This document shows, piece by piece, positions 35,084 to 47,800 of a stretch of 64,000 nucleotides of DNA. The position numbers and the translations under genes are program-made. Positions within the stretch are counted from its first letter, which is position 1. Every line of letters starts with the position of its first letter. This DNA is from Trifolium pratense (lineage: Eukaryota; Streptophyta; Magnoliopsida; Fabales; Fabaceae): contig NC_060059.1 in assembly GCF_020283565.1 (NCBI RefSeq), positions 14,391,501 through 14,455,500 of the forward strand, in the 5' to 3' direction. The notes beneath the pieces were generated by a model. It had not been told where the DNA came from. It did not search any database and saw only the letters and a list, made by a program, of their open reading frames with translations.

Positions 35084-38000
35084 GGTTAAAATATATAATT
35101 AAAATATTTTTATAAATGAAAAATAATAATTGTGATAAGTATAATTACATATAGTTAAAAGATAGATACTAACTTAAAATATGATTATGTTTCTATATTT
35201 ATAAAAAAAAAAATGATTATGTTTAATATTAGTATATGTATAAAAATTAAAAATAGGTTGTTTAGAAATATGAGATTTTTTATTGATTTATATCGTAATT
35301 TTGTTTATATTTTAATGTAATAGATCTCTTATAATATTTTATAAATTTGAAAGGATACATCATATTTTAATTTAATAGTGTGATGATATAAGATCTTAGT
35401 TTTCTTTATATAAGTTGCAATTGTATAGTCACATGTCACTTTGCTTTTTATTTTTGATGTATCCATTATTTTATTTTTAATAAGAGTTGGAGGCATGCAT
35501 ACATACATACATACATACATACTTTTTTTATCACGTGATATCATTTTATGAAAATTACGTATAAAATAGCGTAACAGCTTACTTCTTTCTATGAAATTTA
35601 AAGTACCAAATAACTTTTCTACTTATTTATTATTTTTTGTTGATATAAGTTTGGATATTAATTTCATATATTTGAATTTAGGTTTAGTTATTTGGCTCAG
35701 AAGAAAATTTAGTATTTTAGAAGAATTTAACATGTCAACTTATTATTTGCTTAAAAAAGTGATATTATTCTTATAAATATCTCACTATTTTTTTTCGAGC
35801 CGTAACTTACACATTTTTTTAACACTTTAGAATATGTACTTATTTTATTTAAATAGTTAAATTATTATTATTTAAATCAAATTAATAATTTTGGAAATTT
35901 TAGTAAATTTCAAAGCACATATACACACACACTATATTTTGACGTATGAGCATTGATAATTGATGATTTTCATTTTTTTCTTGAAAAATTATAACTATCT
36001 ACTCTACTCCTTCATACAATTTAAGGTCTCTCATATTTATAAAAAAAATGATTCTTGTTCTAATAATAAATTGATTTCTATATTGAAGTTTCTTCTCAAA
36101 CATTTACTTGGTAAAATTATATCTCATATTTATTGGTCAGAAATTTAGAATATTTTTAGCTAGTGGTTTTATTTATTTTCTTTTTACTAAGCTTAATTCA
36201 TTTTTTTTATATATATTTCTCATTTTTTTATGAGTTTTGTCCCCTCATTTTTGTCTTTTTTTTATTTAATAATTTTTATTCGGATTTTCAGTTTAGTTCC
36301 ATAGTGCTAATTAGAATGCAATTTTTTTAGAAGTTTTTTTTAGAGGCGTCACATTATTACAATTAATACAATCGACAGTTTTTCATATATTTTATGTACT
36401 CATTTCCTTATAAAATTCTCTATATATTCTTATACAATCGACATTTTTTTATACAATTCTCTATATTGTCAAAAAAAAAAAAAAGATTATCGAATTCTAA
36501 TAAGGCAATTTCTTGAAAATATAAATATTTTCAAGAAATTTAAATCAATAAAACCAATATCATTAAGAAATTCATACCCATGCATGTTTTTGTGTTTTAT
36601 CATCCTATCATTGCCATACATATTCATTTTCTCGATCCATCAAAAACATGTGTGGAATTAATTACCACACTAACTAAACTAAAGATCACAATGAGCAAAA
36701 CCTGTTTTCAAATTGATTGCAGGTACCATTGCATTCCCAACATATTTTTTCCTGGCAAAATACTAATTAGACTACACAATATATATAATATATATGAAGT
36801 GATACATCATTCACTTCAAAATTGCTCAATCAATATATAGAGTATAGGGTATATAAAATATGTACTAATTACACCACACACACGTAAAAAGATGGTAAAA
36901 GAGAAGTAAAGTTTTCGCATCAAACACGAATTGTTATTGCTAGTTATTGCTAGAAATAAATGTATAAAATATGCTTGCAACATTAACAATAGTATCTCGT
37001 TTGTTGAATACAAAGAAAAAGAAAAAAACAATGAGATCACAAAAGTTTCAAAAAATTACCATTCTTCTAAAATACTAATAACCCTTTGAAATAGAAACTT
37101 CACATGCCCATATATGTATGAGGAGGGGTTGTACATAAGACATATATATTATATATAATAATTAATTCACACAACCGTTTTTTATTAGTATGGGATTGAA
37201 AAGTTAGAAGAATGAAAGACTTAGTACCTACTAAAAAAACCAACATTAAAAGAGGTGATTGTTTCATCTTTCATAATAATTTATTTAATTTCATTTTTTT
37301 ATTAATCTTTCATAACATTTTTCTTATAGGGGTGCACGCATATACTTATTATTCAATTATTAATTAATTAATATTAGTAGGTGAATGAAACAAAAGGATG
37401 CACACAATATGCTTCGGAGATAATTGGACAAAGAGACTAAATTGTGGTTATAAATACTATTAATTAATTATTGTCAAAAAAAAATACTATTAATTAATTG
37501 AGAGTTACATAATAAAGTAGATGAGGGAAATGCAAAGGCAAAAGATGTTATAGACCATTGATTGTGAACAAAAAAATAACAAAAATGAATCATTGATTTG
37601 GAGTATGAATTATAACCAACAAATAAATTTCGATCCATTAGCCTGCTCTATAATAATAATTTTTTAGTAATTATAACTTGAAAAGATAAAAAATAATCAG
37701 AAATAAATATAAAAGAATTCAACAAATAAAAGAATTTACTTTTATTTATCTCTAATATTAACTACTATGCAAAACACTCATTAAAATTATTTTAAAAAAG
37801 AATAGGATAATAAGAAATTAATAAAAATTGTTAAATGTCAAATTATTAATTTAGATTTTGCATTAGTACAATCTTTTTAAAAAAGTTGTATAAATTTTTT
37901 ATTAGTGAAGCAAAGAAATTACTTTTGGATTTGGTAACCATAATTTGTAAGAATTTTTTTTTTTTTTACGATAAGTGTATATAGGGATAATTTGATAATT

Positions 38001-38481
38001 AAAATGATTTAAAAAAGAGATGATGAAAATGTTTTAATAAATATTGTAAATTTTTCTTATAGAGTGCCACATCATCACATTGTTTGATTATGAGCAACTC
38101 AACCTTCCTTTTACTAGTAAAAGATAATATAACATGAGAAAAGATATATGTATAGTGTAAAACAATTTTACACAGTAAAACAATAACAACCAAATTATAT
38201 GAAAGAATAAGTCGTTCTAATCGGATGTTAGTGTAAAATATTTACACTAACGATGCATATTCATTAAATTATCATTAAATCAATAGAAGTGCAGACTGGT
38301 CGGCTAATTTTAGCCTTTCTTCTATTTCTTGAAATCGTGTTATTATGGAGTTCCCTCCTAGTGAGCTTAGGCAACTCATTTTTTTTTTTTGAAGGATCTT
38401 AGGCAACTCATGTTTGATGATTTTTCCGGGACTTACATGCCTAGGAGCGTTGGCTTAGTTCCTTAGTTTTTATTTTTTGGC
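35084..38481. other. Very AT-rich DNA without recognisable genes
   Basis: Scattered short frames only. It probably includes the body of the Helitron ending at 35053. A (CATA)n microsatellite lies at 35493-35522. Nothing else can be supported. Confidence 0.45.
35493..35522. repeat. (CATA)n microsatellite
   Basis: About seven tandem CATA units after GCATG. Confidence 0.85.
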
Positions 38482-39167
38482 TTTGGCCCCAGGGACGGAT
38501 CCAGACATAAAAAACTGGTGTGACTAAAATTAAACATCTCTAATATAATTTTGAAGTTGATGTCGCACCATTATTTTTGGCTCATCTACAAAATCACTTG
38601 GATAAATTAAGCTCAACTATTCTCGATAATTTTTCACATCTAAAGATCCAAATGACAATGAGGGACTCAAATTTGGTGAGTGGTGGCTATGGGGAGGGTG
38701 GGCGATGTTAAGAAATACCATGATAATTTTTCACATCTAAAGCTCCAAATGACAATGAGTTATTTATAAGTAATATTGGTAGGTGTGTTAAGAGACGATT
38801 TGTAATGTTAATTAGTTAATACCCCAATATGAAACCCATAAATAGTTAAGGGACCAATTGTCCAATTTAACTCTTTTTTTATGAGTCATGCTAAATAGTA
38901 CTTGGGGGCACTTGTTAAACATATATTAAAAGAGGAAATCAAAGATAAAATTAATATTGAAAAGATAACTTTGTAGTAGTTTATTTTTAAAGTATTAAAC
39001 ACACAAAATACAAGATAAAATTTCCTTATTAATATATTTAACTAGTATCCGAAGACAATATTTAACACAATATATATCTATATATATGTTTATAAAAAAA
39101 AAATCAAAAAATCTGGTGTGGCTAAAGCCACACCATGTCCCTTAGTGCATCCGTCCCGGTTTGGCCC
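38482..39167. mobile_element. hAT-type MITE with 8-bp target duplication
   Basis: The element (38490-39159, 670 bp) starts CAGGGACGGATCCAG and ends CATCCGTCCCGG, an imperfect terminal inverted repeat. It is flanked by the exact 8-base duplication TTTGGCCC (38482-38489 and 39160-39167), which is diagnostic for hAT-superfamily insertion. There is no transposase frame. Subterminal CTGGTGTG.CTAAA sequences (about 38515 and 39113) are also present. An internal direct repeat of about 38 bp (GATAATTTTTCACATCTAAA...) occurs at about 38624 and 38720. Confidence 0.85.
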
Positions 39168-39796
39168 TCTCTTTTGTACAAAAAAAAAAAAACTTCACTA
39201 ACATACATAAAAGTGTAATAGAATATAGTGAAATCCACAAATTTACAGGCTTGTTATATTATCTTGTCTACATTTTTTTTAATCAATTTTTTTTGTCTAT
39301 ATAATTTTTCATGAGATTTGAACTTTGGTTTGTCATATGGCACTTCTCTTCTCTACCATGTTCAAGCAACCAAAACACATTACTACAAGATATCTTTCAC
39401 AATGAAAATACATCATCAAACGATATTTTCTGGTAGATATAAGATGGGGAGTTGGGGGGAGGGGGGAGCAATTACCGCATCATATTGTGTGTACTCAATT
39501 ATGATTTAGATTAGAAATATTTTGTTGACATTGATGATTTTCCATTACTTTGAATGAGATTTGCCTAATATTTCCATGACTTTTTGTAAATATTACTTGC
39601 TAAGAAATATTTTAAAGTGATTATATAATGGATAATTGCAACTTAAAAGGGACTATCCTTATCCTAAAATTTCTGAAGTTTGGGATGCTCTCCAATTTTC
39701 TCAACCTTATTTCCTTGCAATGAATAGTTGAAGCTTGTGTTTGGATTTGCCTTTACTTTCAAACCCTCACTTCCTATGCTATTTGGCCGCGGAAAT

Positions 39797-39950
39797 CTAT
39801 GAAGCACAGACACACACATGAACACCAGATACACTGACACGTTGACACTGATAATAATTTAAGAAAATGACACAATTGAATGTAATTATAAGTGACGTGT
39901 CGGTGTCCGTTACCGCGACACCTAATACGAGAAATGTCCATGCTTCATAG
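39797..39950. mobile_element. 154-bp MITE with 16-bp terminal inverted repeats
   Basis: It begins CTATGAAGCACAGACA and ends TGTCCATGCTTCATAG; the arms match at 14 of 16 positions. Core words GACAC/GTGTC and TGTAATTATAAGTG are shared with 1027-1197. No coding capacity; no obvious target duplication. Confidence 0.75.
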
Positions 39951-40142
39951 GCTGAAGCTACAAATCCATGCTATTTGGCTCACTATTACTAAGTCTGCCG
40001 ATGGAACTCTTTATATCACAACCTATTCATCTGGAGATCTTGTAATGATGTAGTTCTTATACTCGCAATGTTACAATCTAAACTCCTCGGCAACTCGTCT
40101 GCTATTCTAACCACAGACCGGTTTCTAGGTGACCTCCTACGG

Positions 40143-40370
40143 ATGTGATCACAGTCAATGTTGTTGAAAGTGCTTTCAGAAACTGAGAAATGCAGGTTTT
40201 TAAGGTTTGTTTCAGAATCATCACAGTGAGTGAATCTGACTTCTCAGAATCTCTTATTTACCGATATGATCACAGTCAATGTTGAAAGTGTTTTTGGAAA
40301 CTGAGAAATTCAGGTTTTGAAGGTTTGTTTCAGAATCATCATGGTGAGTGATTCTCACTTCTCAGGATCT
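40143..40370. repeat. Tandem duplication of about 120 bp downstream of the WDL gene
   Basis: Two direct copies (about 40143-40255 and 40264-40370) share TGATCACAGTCAATGTTG, AACTGAGAAAT.CAGGTTTT and AAGGTTTGTTTCAGAATCAT, with scattered substitutions and a 3-bp indel. The region could be the outer 3' flank of the leftward WVD2-like gene. No reading frame was seen. Confidence 0.75.
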
Positions 40371-40811
40371 TAAGGTATTGCTAAGATCTTATTTCAAAGA
40401 AAATTCAATGTTTTTTCACCATCATACAGAAGATAGATCTAAATAGTAAACTAGGAATGAGTAAACATTATCAAAATAAAGAAATGCAAACTCAATTATG
40501 GAACAAAAAGGTGCATTACACGGTATGTTCCCCCATTAAAAACAACATTCAACACTCAGACAAAACCATATGACAATCTAATCCTATGTCAACATAAAGA
40601 AATATATTTTTCATCATATAACTTTTTGAAATCCGGGGGGCCTAGTTTGGGAGGAACATCACATATCATACATACTACTACATTAGTAACTATGATTATA
40701 TAAAACATGACCCACACCAACAGAACTTACAAAAACATATACACCGCGCAAATTAACACAAATCAGAGAAGTCAAGTCCATATGAAGAATAAATTAGCGT
40801 ATTTTCCTGAG

Positions 40812-42765
40812 TCAAGATTGGACTGATATGTCTGCATTTGGGTTCTGGATGATGTTTCGAGGACCGGTTTTGGTTTCTGTATCCACTTTTGGTCGTTCTT
40901 TGGTTTTGTAAGTGCCATTGCTATTGCGCCGCATGGCCTGGTCCTTAATTTTCTGAGTGAGAGTGTCATGAGTATGAGTGTTAGAACCACCCTTGATGTA
41001 GCTACCAGTGCTGTGACGTGCTCGATTACAAACTTCAAGAGATTGTGAGTTCACAGCATCACCAAAGGTTCTTCTCCGATTCAGATTCAGTTTTGGTGAC
41101 TTTGGGCGTGTTAGTGGCAGCTGCGATCAAAGAAAACCGAATGAATAATTTTTCCAATAAGAGACTTTTGCCTCTTTCATGTGGAGAGTACCAAAAATGA
41201 TGTTAGCCAATTATTCATGATGCTTTGCATCAGAAAATAAGAAAAGACACTTGCCTTCTTGAGTTCAGTCTTTGGCGGAGGCCCCTCATAGTAGAAACTA
41301 GGTACCGGCTTTGCTTTAATTACCAAGTTCTTTCTCATCTGCTTGATTGCTGCTTCTTGCTCTTCCTATAATGATTATTATTATTATATAAATTATAATA
41401 AATAAGTTATTTAATCAATTTTTATACGACAAGGCCAACGTGGACTAGTAAAAACATAAGCTTTGGCTTAAGGGGTTAGATGTTTCCTGTAAAAATGCCA
41501 CAATACCTTTAGTCTTGCCTCATACTGGCTTTTTTCTTCTTCAAGAGCTCGGTTTTTCTCCTCTAATTTGAGATAAAACTGGAAGGATAAATTAAAATGA
41601 TATTATTAATGTGAAATATAATCGTGTTAAACATGCCTTAGAATTGAATAACTGTCTGAAAATCTATACCTCCCTCCGTTTTGCTGCACGTTCCGAGCTT
41701 CTAAATGTAGGGGCTGAACCCTGAGTTACCTTTGATCTCGCAGTGCGCATTGACACAGCACTAATATTTGTGGTTAAAGAACAAATGATAGAGTAGTAGT
41801 TGCATACTTAAATTATTGAAATTCATAAAAGAGTTAAAAGTTTAGAAGTGTCACTTTGGAAGAGATTATTCTAATATTCCTTGAACTTGGTCAGTTCAGA
41901 ATAAACCGTTATAATTCAAGTTAAAGGATACGAGGAAGCGATAGACCAATTGTCTTCATCATCATAGTTCTTCTTTTCGTTATGTTGAAAGGGCTTAGTT
42001 GAAGAAAAAGGCGAGTTTAGCTGAAAAATAAATGGAAAAACTTTTGCATATCAGTAATTTCACCAGATACAAAAAACACACAAATAACAATACAAGCAAT
42101 AATTAGGTAAATCTGTTACCATAAAATATTAACAAATGAGCAAGCTTTACAACAAAACTATTTTCTGTATTTGTTTGGCATAGTATTCGTATTAATGGCT
42201 TTCATGCATAGCCTATGCTTGGTCATTCCATTATGCATCTTTGGCTCATTTTTAGAGTACTTTTGCATTTAATTTTTTTTTTCAAACTTCAGTTTCAAAA
42301 TATTATGATGTGAAATCAAGAAATATCATCAATTACCTGTGAATGCTTTGAGTAAGGTGTGCGCATATTGTTCGCATTCGGCGATAAGATCAAACCAGTT
42401 ACAACAGCTTCAGTATCAACATGTGTGTAGGAGCCATTCTTTTCAGTAACCAGATCAGATGGTTGTGTTGAGCTCAACTCTTTGTTGTCACCGGTCTTTT
42501 GCACTTCGTGTTTCTCATTCTCCTCTTCAGTCAAGTCAGTATTACATTTTGTTGTTTTGGCAGTCAAAACATCGTTTGTCTCATGGCCATTCTCAACAAA
42601 TAAATTGACTTCAGTACATTCCTTTACCTCGTGATCCTTTTCTTCAAGCTTAATCGTTGCGAGTTTAGAAACAACATGTCCGTTATCATTAGGACTTGAA
42701 GCTGTTGTCACACCATTTGCCTTCTTATCATCCTCAACTTCTATTGCTGTAACTTCTCTCCCCAT
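40812..42765 (-). CDS. WAVE-DAMPENED2-like protein (TPX2 family), six exons
   Basis: Coding exons, in transcription order: 42765-42337, 42020-41932, 41760-41670, 41578-41507, 41365-41255 and 41120-40812. They join in frame to 366 residues. The N-terminal 143 residues are acidic, low-complexity and variable, ending [10 protein letters not shown]. Next come [11 protein letters not shown], then [26 protein letters not shown] and [20 protein letters not shown], which hold the KLEEK motif of the TPX2/WVD2 domain. [40 protein letters not shown] and a basic Ser/Thr-rich tail follow. Family members bind and bundle cortical microtubules and influence anisotropic cell growth. Five introns are supported by conserved protein sequence across every junction. 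Four are GT-AG; the last (41254-41121) is GC-AG (AAG|GCAAGT). A 5' UTR intron is also likely. Confidence 0.92.
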
Positions 42766-42769
42766 GACA

Positions 42770-43390
42770 CTGCATGATGTAATTTACAGAATTAGTAACA
42801 ATTAGCAACGGACTAATTCATCAGAAGAAATTACAGCAAAATTAAAAGCATTCTATACATAAAAAAATGGTAAGAAAATAAGGTTTAAACAGATCCATGA
42901 CACCACCATGTTCAGTAAGAAAATGTAACTCAAGAATTGATTTTTATAATAATTAATTAATAATTAATATGATTAATTGTGATTTTAGCAATTCTAACAA
43001 GAACCCAGAAAAACATAAACCTTCAAATAATTCATGAGCTAATTACATGTTCTTAACATAAAAAATTAAAATGAAGAAAACGCTTTCCTTTTGGTTGGAT
43101 GAACAAAAACAGAAGCTGAAATACTAATGACAAATTAAAACAAATCAATTCACCATGTACACATTTAATTAAAGCAGAAACATGAGTCAACAAGAAAAAG
43201 CTAAAAACTTAATCTTTAAATAAACAAGTGATTCAAAACAAGAAAAGCAGAAAACTTTGAACAGAAAATCAAATTCCACTTTTGACCCAATTAGCAAAAC
43301 CCCATTTGGCTATGAAAAAGGGTAGTAACTAGTGAGGTTTTATGAAGCAAAAGAAACAAAGATCATCAGAAAAATGGAAGAGAAACATAC
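42770..43390 (-). other. Probable 5' UTR intron of the WDL gene
   Basis: On the minus strand a donor TTCTG|GTATG (43390) and an acceptor CATGCAG|TGTC-ATG (42770) enclose 621 bp of AT-rich non-coding DNA. The CT/GA-rich leader exon would lie at about 43391-43550. Inferred from sequence. Confidence 0.5.
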
Positions 43391-44019
43391 CAGAATGAGC
43401 TAAGAGTGTTAGAAAATAGATTTAGAAAAAGTTGAAGCTTGATCTCACTACTAGATCTCTTTCTTCTTCTGTTTCTTACTGTGTTGTTTCTTTCTGTGTG
43501 CTTATTTTGTTTGTGTGTTGTGTAGTTGTGTGGGTGGGTGTGACAAATAGAAACAAAGTCCAAAATTTATGTATCAGTGTCAACTATATTATTCTTTTGC
43601 TTTATCAATTCTAACTTGTGTTGTGTTTTTTCTTTGGTTTAATTTAAGGTTTACTTATAGATCTGTTTTTCTAACTAACGACGTTGTTTTTTCACCCCTC
43701 TAAGTTGGTGAAAAGACTTAATGATTTTGACGGTGTTATATCACGGTGAAACTTCCGTTTTCAAATAGTGTCATGTTAAAGTGACATGAATGAAAATAAC
43801 AAAAATAAATGTTAACAAAAAACATTGAAATGTATAGAGAGATAGAGAGAAAGAGAAGACACGTATGATAAGGATATTGGACAGATAAGGTGGGAGATTT
43901 GGTCATATAGATGTGTCTAATTTAAGCAAAACAATTATAATAAAATAGACCAAAATTTACCATAAAATAAAATAAAAATAGACCTTTGTATGTTCAAAAT
44001 TCAAATAATATGTATGCCT

Positions 44020-44560
44020 TCCCCAAAACTCATATCAGCGGGTATCCGCCCAAACCTTATCCTCTTTGACGAGAAAAACTCGAGTTGATTCGGGTTTGAG
44101 TTTTCCTCAATTCTAAAAGATGGGGTTGAGGCAGGTAATGGAGACATTGATATCCACCTTGAACCCGTCCCCGAACTCGTTCCGCTTATACTTTTAAATT
44201 AGAAATTCTTAAACAATCTCTTAAATTACATTCATATGTTTATTTTTTATTTTTAATTTGAGTAATAAATAAACTATTTTCTCTATTTCTTTCCTTTATT
44301 TAAAAAAAAAATTGTTGAAACAAAATAATTTTGGTCTTTGAATTTTTTTTTTAATAAAAAAATGACTAAAATACAATCAAAATTCATGTGGAAAGATGCA
44401 TAACGGGGATACCCGAACCTCGTCAGGATACCCGATCCCCAATGGGTTTGGGGTTATATTTTTTATCCCCTCTTGAAATTGGGATGAGTTTGGGGAAACT
44501 CGAACTTTATGGGTTTGAGTTTAGGGAGGGCAAAATCTGCCCCCGCCCAATTGTCATGCC
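44020..44560 (-). repeat. Dispersed non-coding element, copy 2 (inverted)
   Basis: Reverse-complement match to 21770-22190: GGGTATCC-type arms at both ends (GCGGGTATCCGCCC near 44039 and GGGGATACCCGAACC near 44405), a CATTGATATCCACC block, and an AT core with CTATTTTCTCTATTTCTTTCC and TTGTTGAAACAAAATAATTT. Confidence 0.6.
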
Positions 44561-44694
44561 TATTGGAAAGGACAACCACTAAATTTGATCTAGTGATAAA
44601 AAAATTGAGTAGTATACTAGATGTCATGAGTCCGATCTTCAGCTTCATTGAAAACCCAAAAAGTAATAGCCTAACTATTTTTTATTTTTTTGTT

Positions 44695-44825
44695 CAAGTA
44701 GCCTAGTGGCTAAAAATTTACCTTAAAGGTGAATAACTAGAGTGTCCAATGTTCGAACTCCGACTCCTGTACATATGGTGCGATGTCCATACCAACTGAG
44801 CTAAACTCACAAGAACTGTGAGATT
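44695..44825 (+). mobile_element. SINE-like fragment
   Basis: A box A-like TAGCCTAGTGGCTAAAAATT followed by a box B-like GTTCGAACTCC at about 44752. It is tRNA-like in spacing but degraded, and no clear A-rich tail follows. A similar short relic lies just upstream at about 44580-44640 (TTTGATCTAGTGATAA ... GAGTCCGATC). Confidence 0.45.
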
Positions 44826-47800
44826 ATATTTTATATTAGCCGAACTTTGGATTATCGGGGTCTTCTCCTGGAAATCAGATGGCTAATGCAAAAAAAAAAA
44901 TGTAAATAATTTTTTTTAACCAAGACATTGGGCTTAAGTGAGCTCCCCTTAGGACGGATCGTTCGGGAGAACCCGATTTGATTTCTAGTGGGAACAATTT
45001 TTGGCCAGACTTTCCTAACCTCGCGGTCGAACTCTGGATTATCAAGGGCCCCTTCCCTGGGAAATAGAGGGCTAATGCAAAAACAAAAAAAAAATGTAAA
45101 CAATTTTTTTGTCTACAAATCATAGCTCAACTGACAAAAAATGTCAAGATTGTAAGGTCGGATTCCATTACTGGGATTCCAACCCTAGTTCCTCAACTTG
45201 TATGTGTGAGTTTATAATGGTTTTGTCATTTCACATATCTACCATAAAAATGTAAATATAAGTGGTGATGAATTTGAGTAATATACTAGCAATACTGAGT
45301 TCGATCCTCATCTCCATTTTAAAAAAAAATGTAAATAATTATTTTTAATAATTTATGGGATGCTTCAAAAAAAAAATTCAAATGTGAAATTTAATATCAA
45401 ATAAATGAAGTATAATTTTTTTTTGACGAAAGTATCATTTTTGTTATGCACTAAATTTTGAAAACAAAATATCAGGGACAAGTTTAACTAATGAAGTGCC
45501 TTTTCATTTGGGTATCTAAATACTTGTTTCTTCAAAGTAAAGCAACAATTTTGATAGTACGTTCATAATGATTAAAAGCCATAATTAGGGACAGGTTTAA
45601 GCAGCAATCTCTCAATATATGTCCATTATAATCAAGATTAGGAAGGTATAACAATATTTTAGTGGTTGATAACGATAAAGGCAAATCATCTCTTTTCTTT
45701 CTTTCATTTGACCAAACATAATTAAAGGTTAAACATCAAATTAGTGTTACTAATTGAGAAGGATGCAACCACTACAACAATAATGTTCACGCAATTCAAA
45801 CCCAAATATTTGTCCTAGCTATAGAGCAACAATATTGTTAAATCATGTGACATAGTAAATGGAATATTTATGTAACGCGTGAATAATATTAAATTTGTGT
45901 GACACATTACTATATGTTATTATTTTTTTTGACAAAAAAGAAAAATGAGAATGCAACATGAATATAGAAAAAGTGATGTTTTAGGTAGAGTGTGTATTAA
46001 CCTTCATTTCATGAATATATGCAATTTACCTTATTGACATAAAGTTTTCTTATTATGTATATGTCTCATAATCCTCTCATTCTAATCACAAACCGCAAGC
46101 TTCATTCTTAAGATGAAAGGTAACATCCTGAAAACATACGTTTTAATTAATGTTAGGTGTATAATCAATTAATGAAAAATACACTCCCTTTTATTTTCTC
46201 CTTGATTTGTAAATGATGAAAACTATTTCCTAGATTATAATGAAATCAGATGCTAACATTTTAATATTTTCAAGCTAAGTGTTGCTTTTTCAAATATTGT
46301 TGATTTTGATGTACTACTAGATTTTTTTGTACCTTAGTTAACATGATTGTATAATTAAGCAAATACAAAATGTTAAAAAAAATTGCGTGAACTTATTTAT
46401 TCTTTCAAATAGATGACAACACATACTCATTTGGATAGGAAATTTGATGCTCGAATATATATAAACAGTTGCAACTTCCATAATTTAGAAAAAAAATTTG
46501 ATATTATACATACCAATTAAATTATTTAATTATAGAAAGCCTTGAAAACAATTGATATTGTACCAATTAAATTATTTAATTTTCATGTGCAATAGTATAA
46601 TTTTTTTATAATGTCAACTAGTCACAATTTATAATTTATGACTTTTAAGTTAAATACGACTAAAGTCAATTTTTTTTTTCTCATGATCCAACTATTACAT
46701 TATCATCATATCAAAAACAAGTCATTAAACTTAAGATCACTTAGATTAGATGAGATGACGCAAGTTTCTTCTAACTTGACCAAGGTTTTGGATTTGATTT
46801 GACTTGAACATGCAGCAATGTTAAAATTCTTAAAAAAAATATAATTACGCAATTATTCGATGTGATTGGTTTTCGACATAAACATAGGAGGAGATACATT
46901 GGTCAAAGTTCAACCGAATTCCTTAAACTTAAAAAATATACATATATGCTTATATAATTTATATTTTGAACCCTTGATTTTGTTTTTACCACTAGTTCAA
47001 AGAGATCCAAACCAATTTCAATTCACCTACAATGAGTTAATTATTTAACGATTTCAAAACATGAAAACACGTAAAAACTAATTGAGAATATATGCTATAT
47101 TATAATTGAAACTTAAAAGTTTGACGTCTAATTCAGGGTCCTGACAATTCCACTGTATAAAATAATTTTCACACCGGTAGTGTATATTGTTTAATTTTAT
47201 TTGAAATCTATGAAAGTATTATTGTGCAAGAAGATAAGTCTTATATGAGACCTATAAAATAATTTTTACACCATATTTGAGACCTATAAAAGTATTACTG
47301 ATAAGTATGAGCAATTTATTATTGTGCAAGGTAAATTGAATAATTTTTGAATATGAAATGGCTCGATTGGCAAAGCAGCAACACCTTTTTCATTATAACT
47401 TATTTCAAGTGGCAGGTACACTTTTTCTCCCTTTTTCTCATTTTCTTCTAAAGTGCCCTTCTCTTTTTGAATTTGAAGGTGCAAAGGAGGTAAATATTCA
47501 TCTCATTCTTACCAAATTCAAATTCCTCAGTTAATAGTTCTGTCTAGTTTAGGTATAAGAAACTATGTTTAAATTAACTACCAATTACTGTTCATATTAA
47601 TTGGTAACCAAATAAAGTACTAATGTACTACTTGTAAGTAGAGAGGGGTGTCTTAGAAATAAAGGGTGCCTTACAAAAGGTAGTTCTTGGTGGTTATGAG
47701 GGGAATTTTTATTGGTTAATATGTTTGTTTAATAATAGCATATATATATTTTTCTTGGTAGAGAAGTGTGTCTTGTAATTATTTTATTTAATAAAAAGTT

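Noticed and set aside
44852..45123. Overlapping 82-83 codon frames on the minus strand with a repeated LHFFF-type segment
   Set aside because: They stem from a local imperfect duplication (GGGC/CCTTCCCTGG-GAAAT and AAAAATGTAAA blocks) in intergenic DNA; no protein family is suggested.
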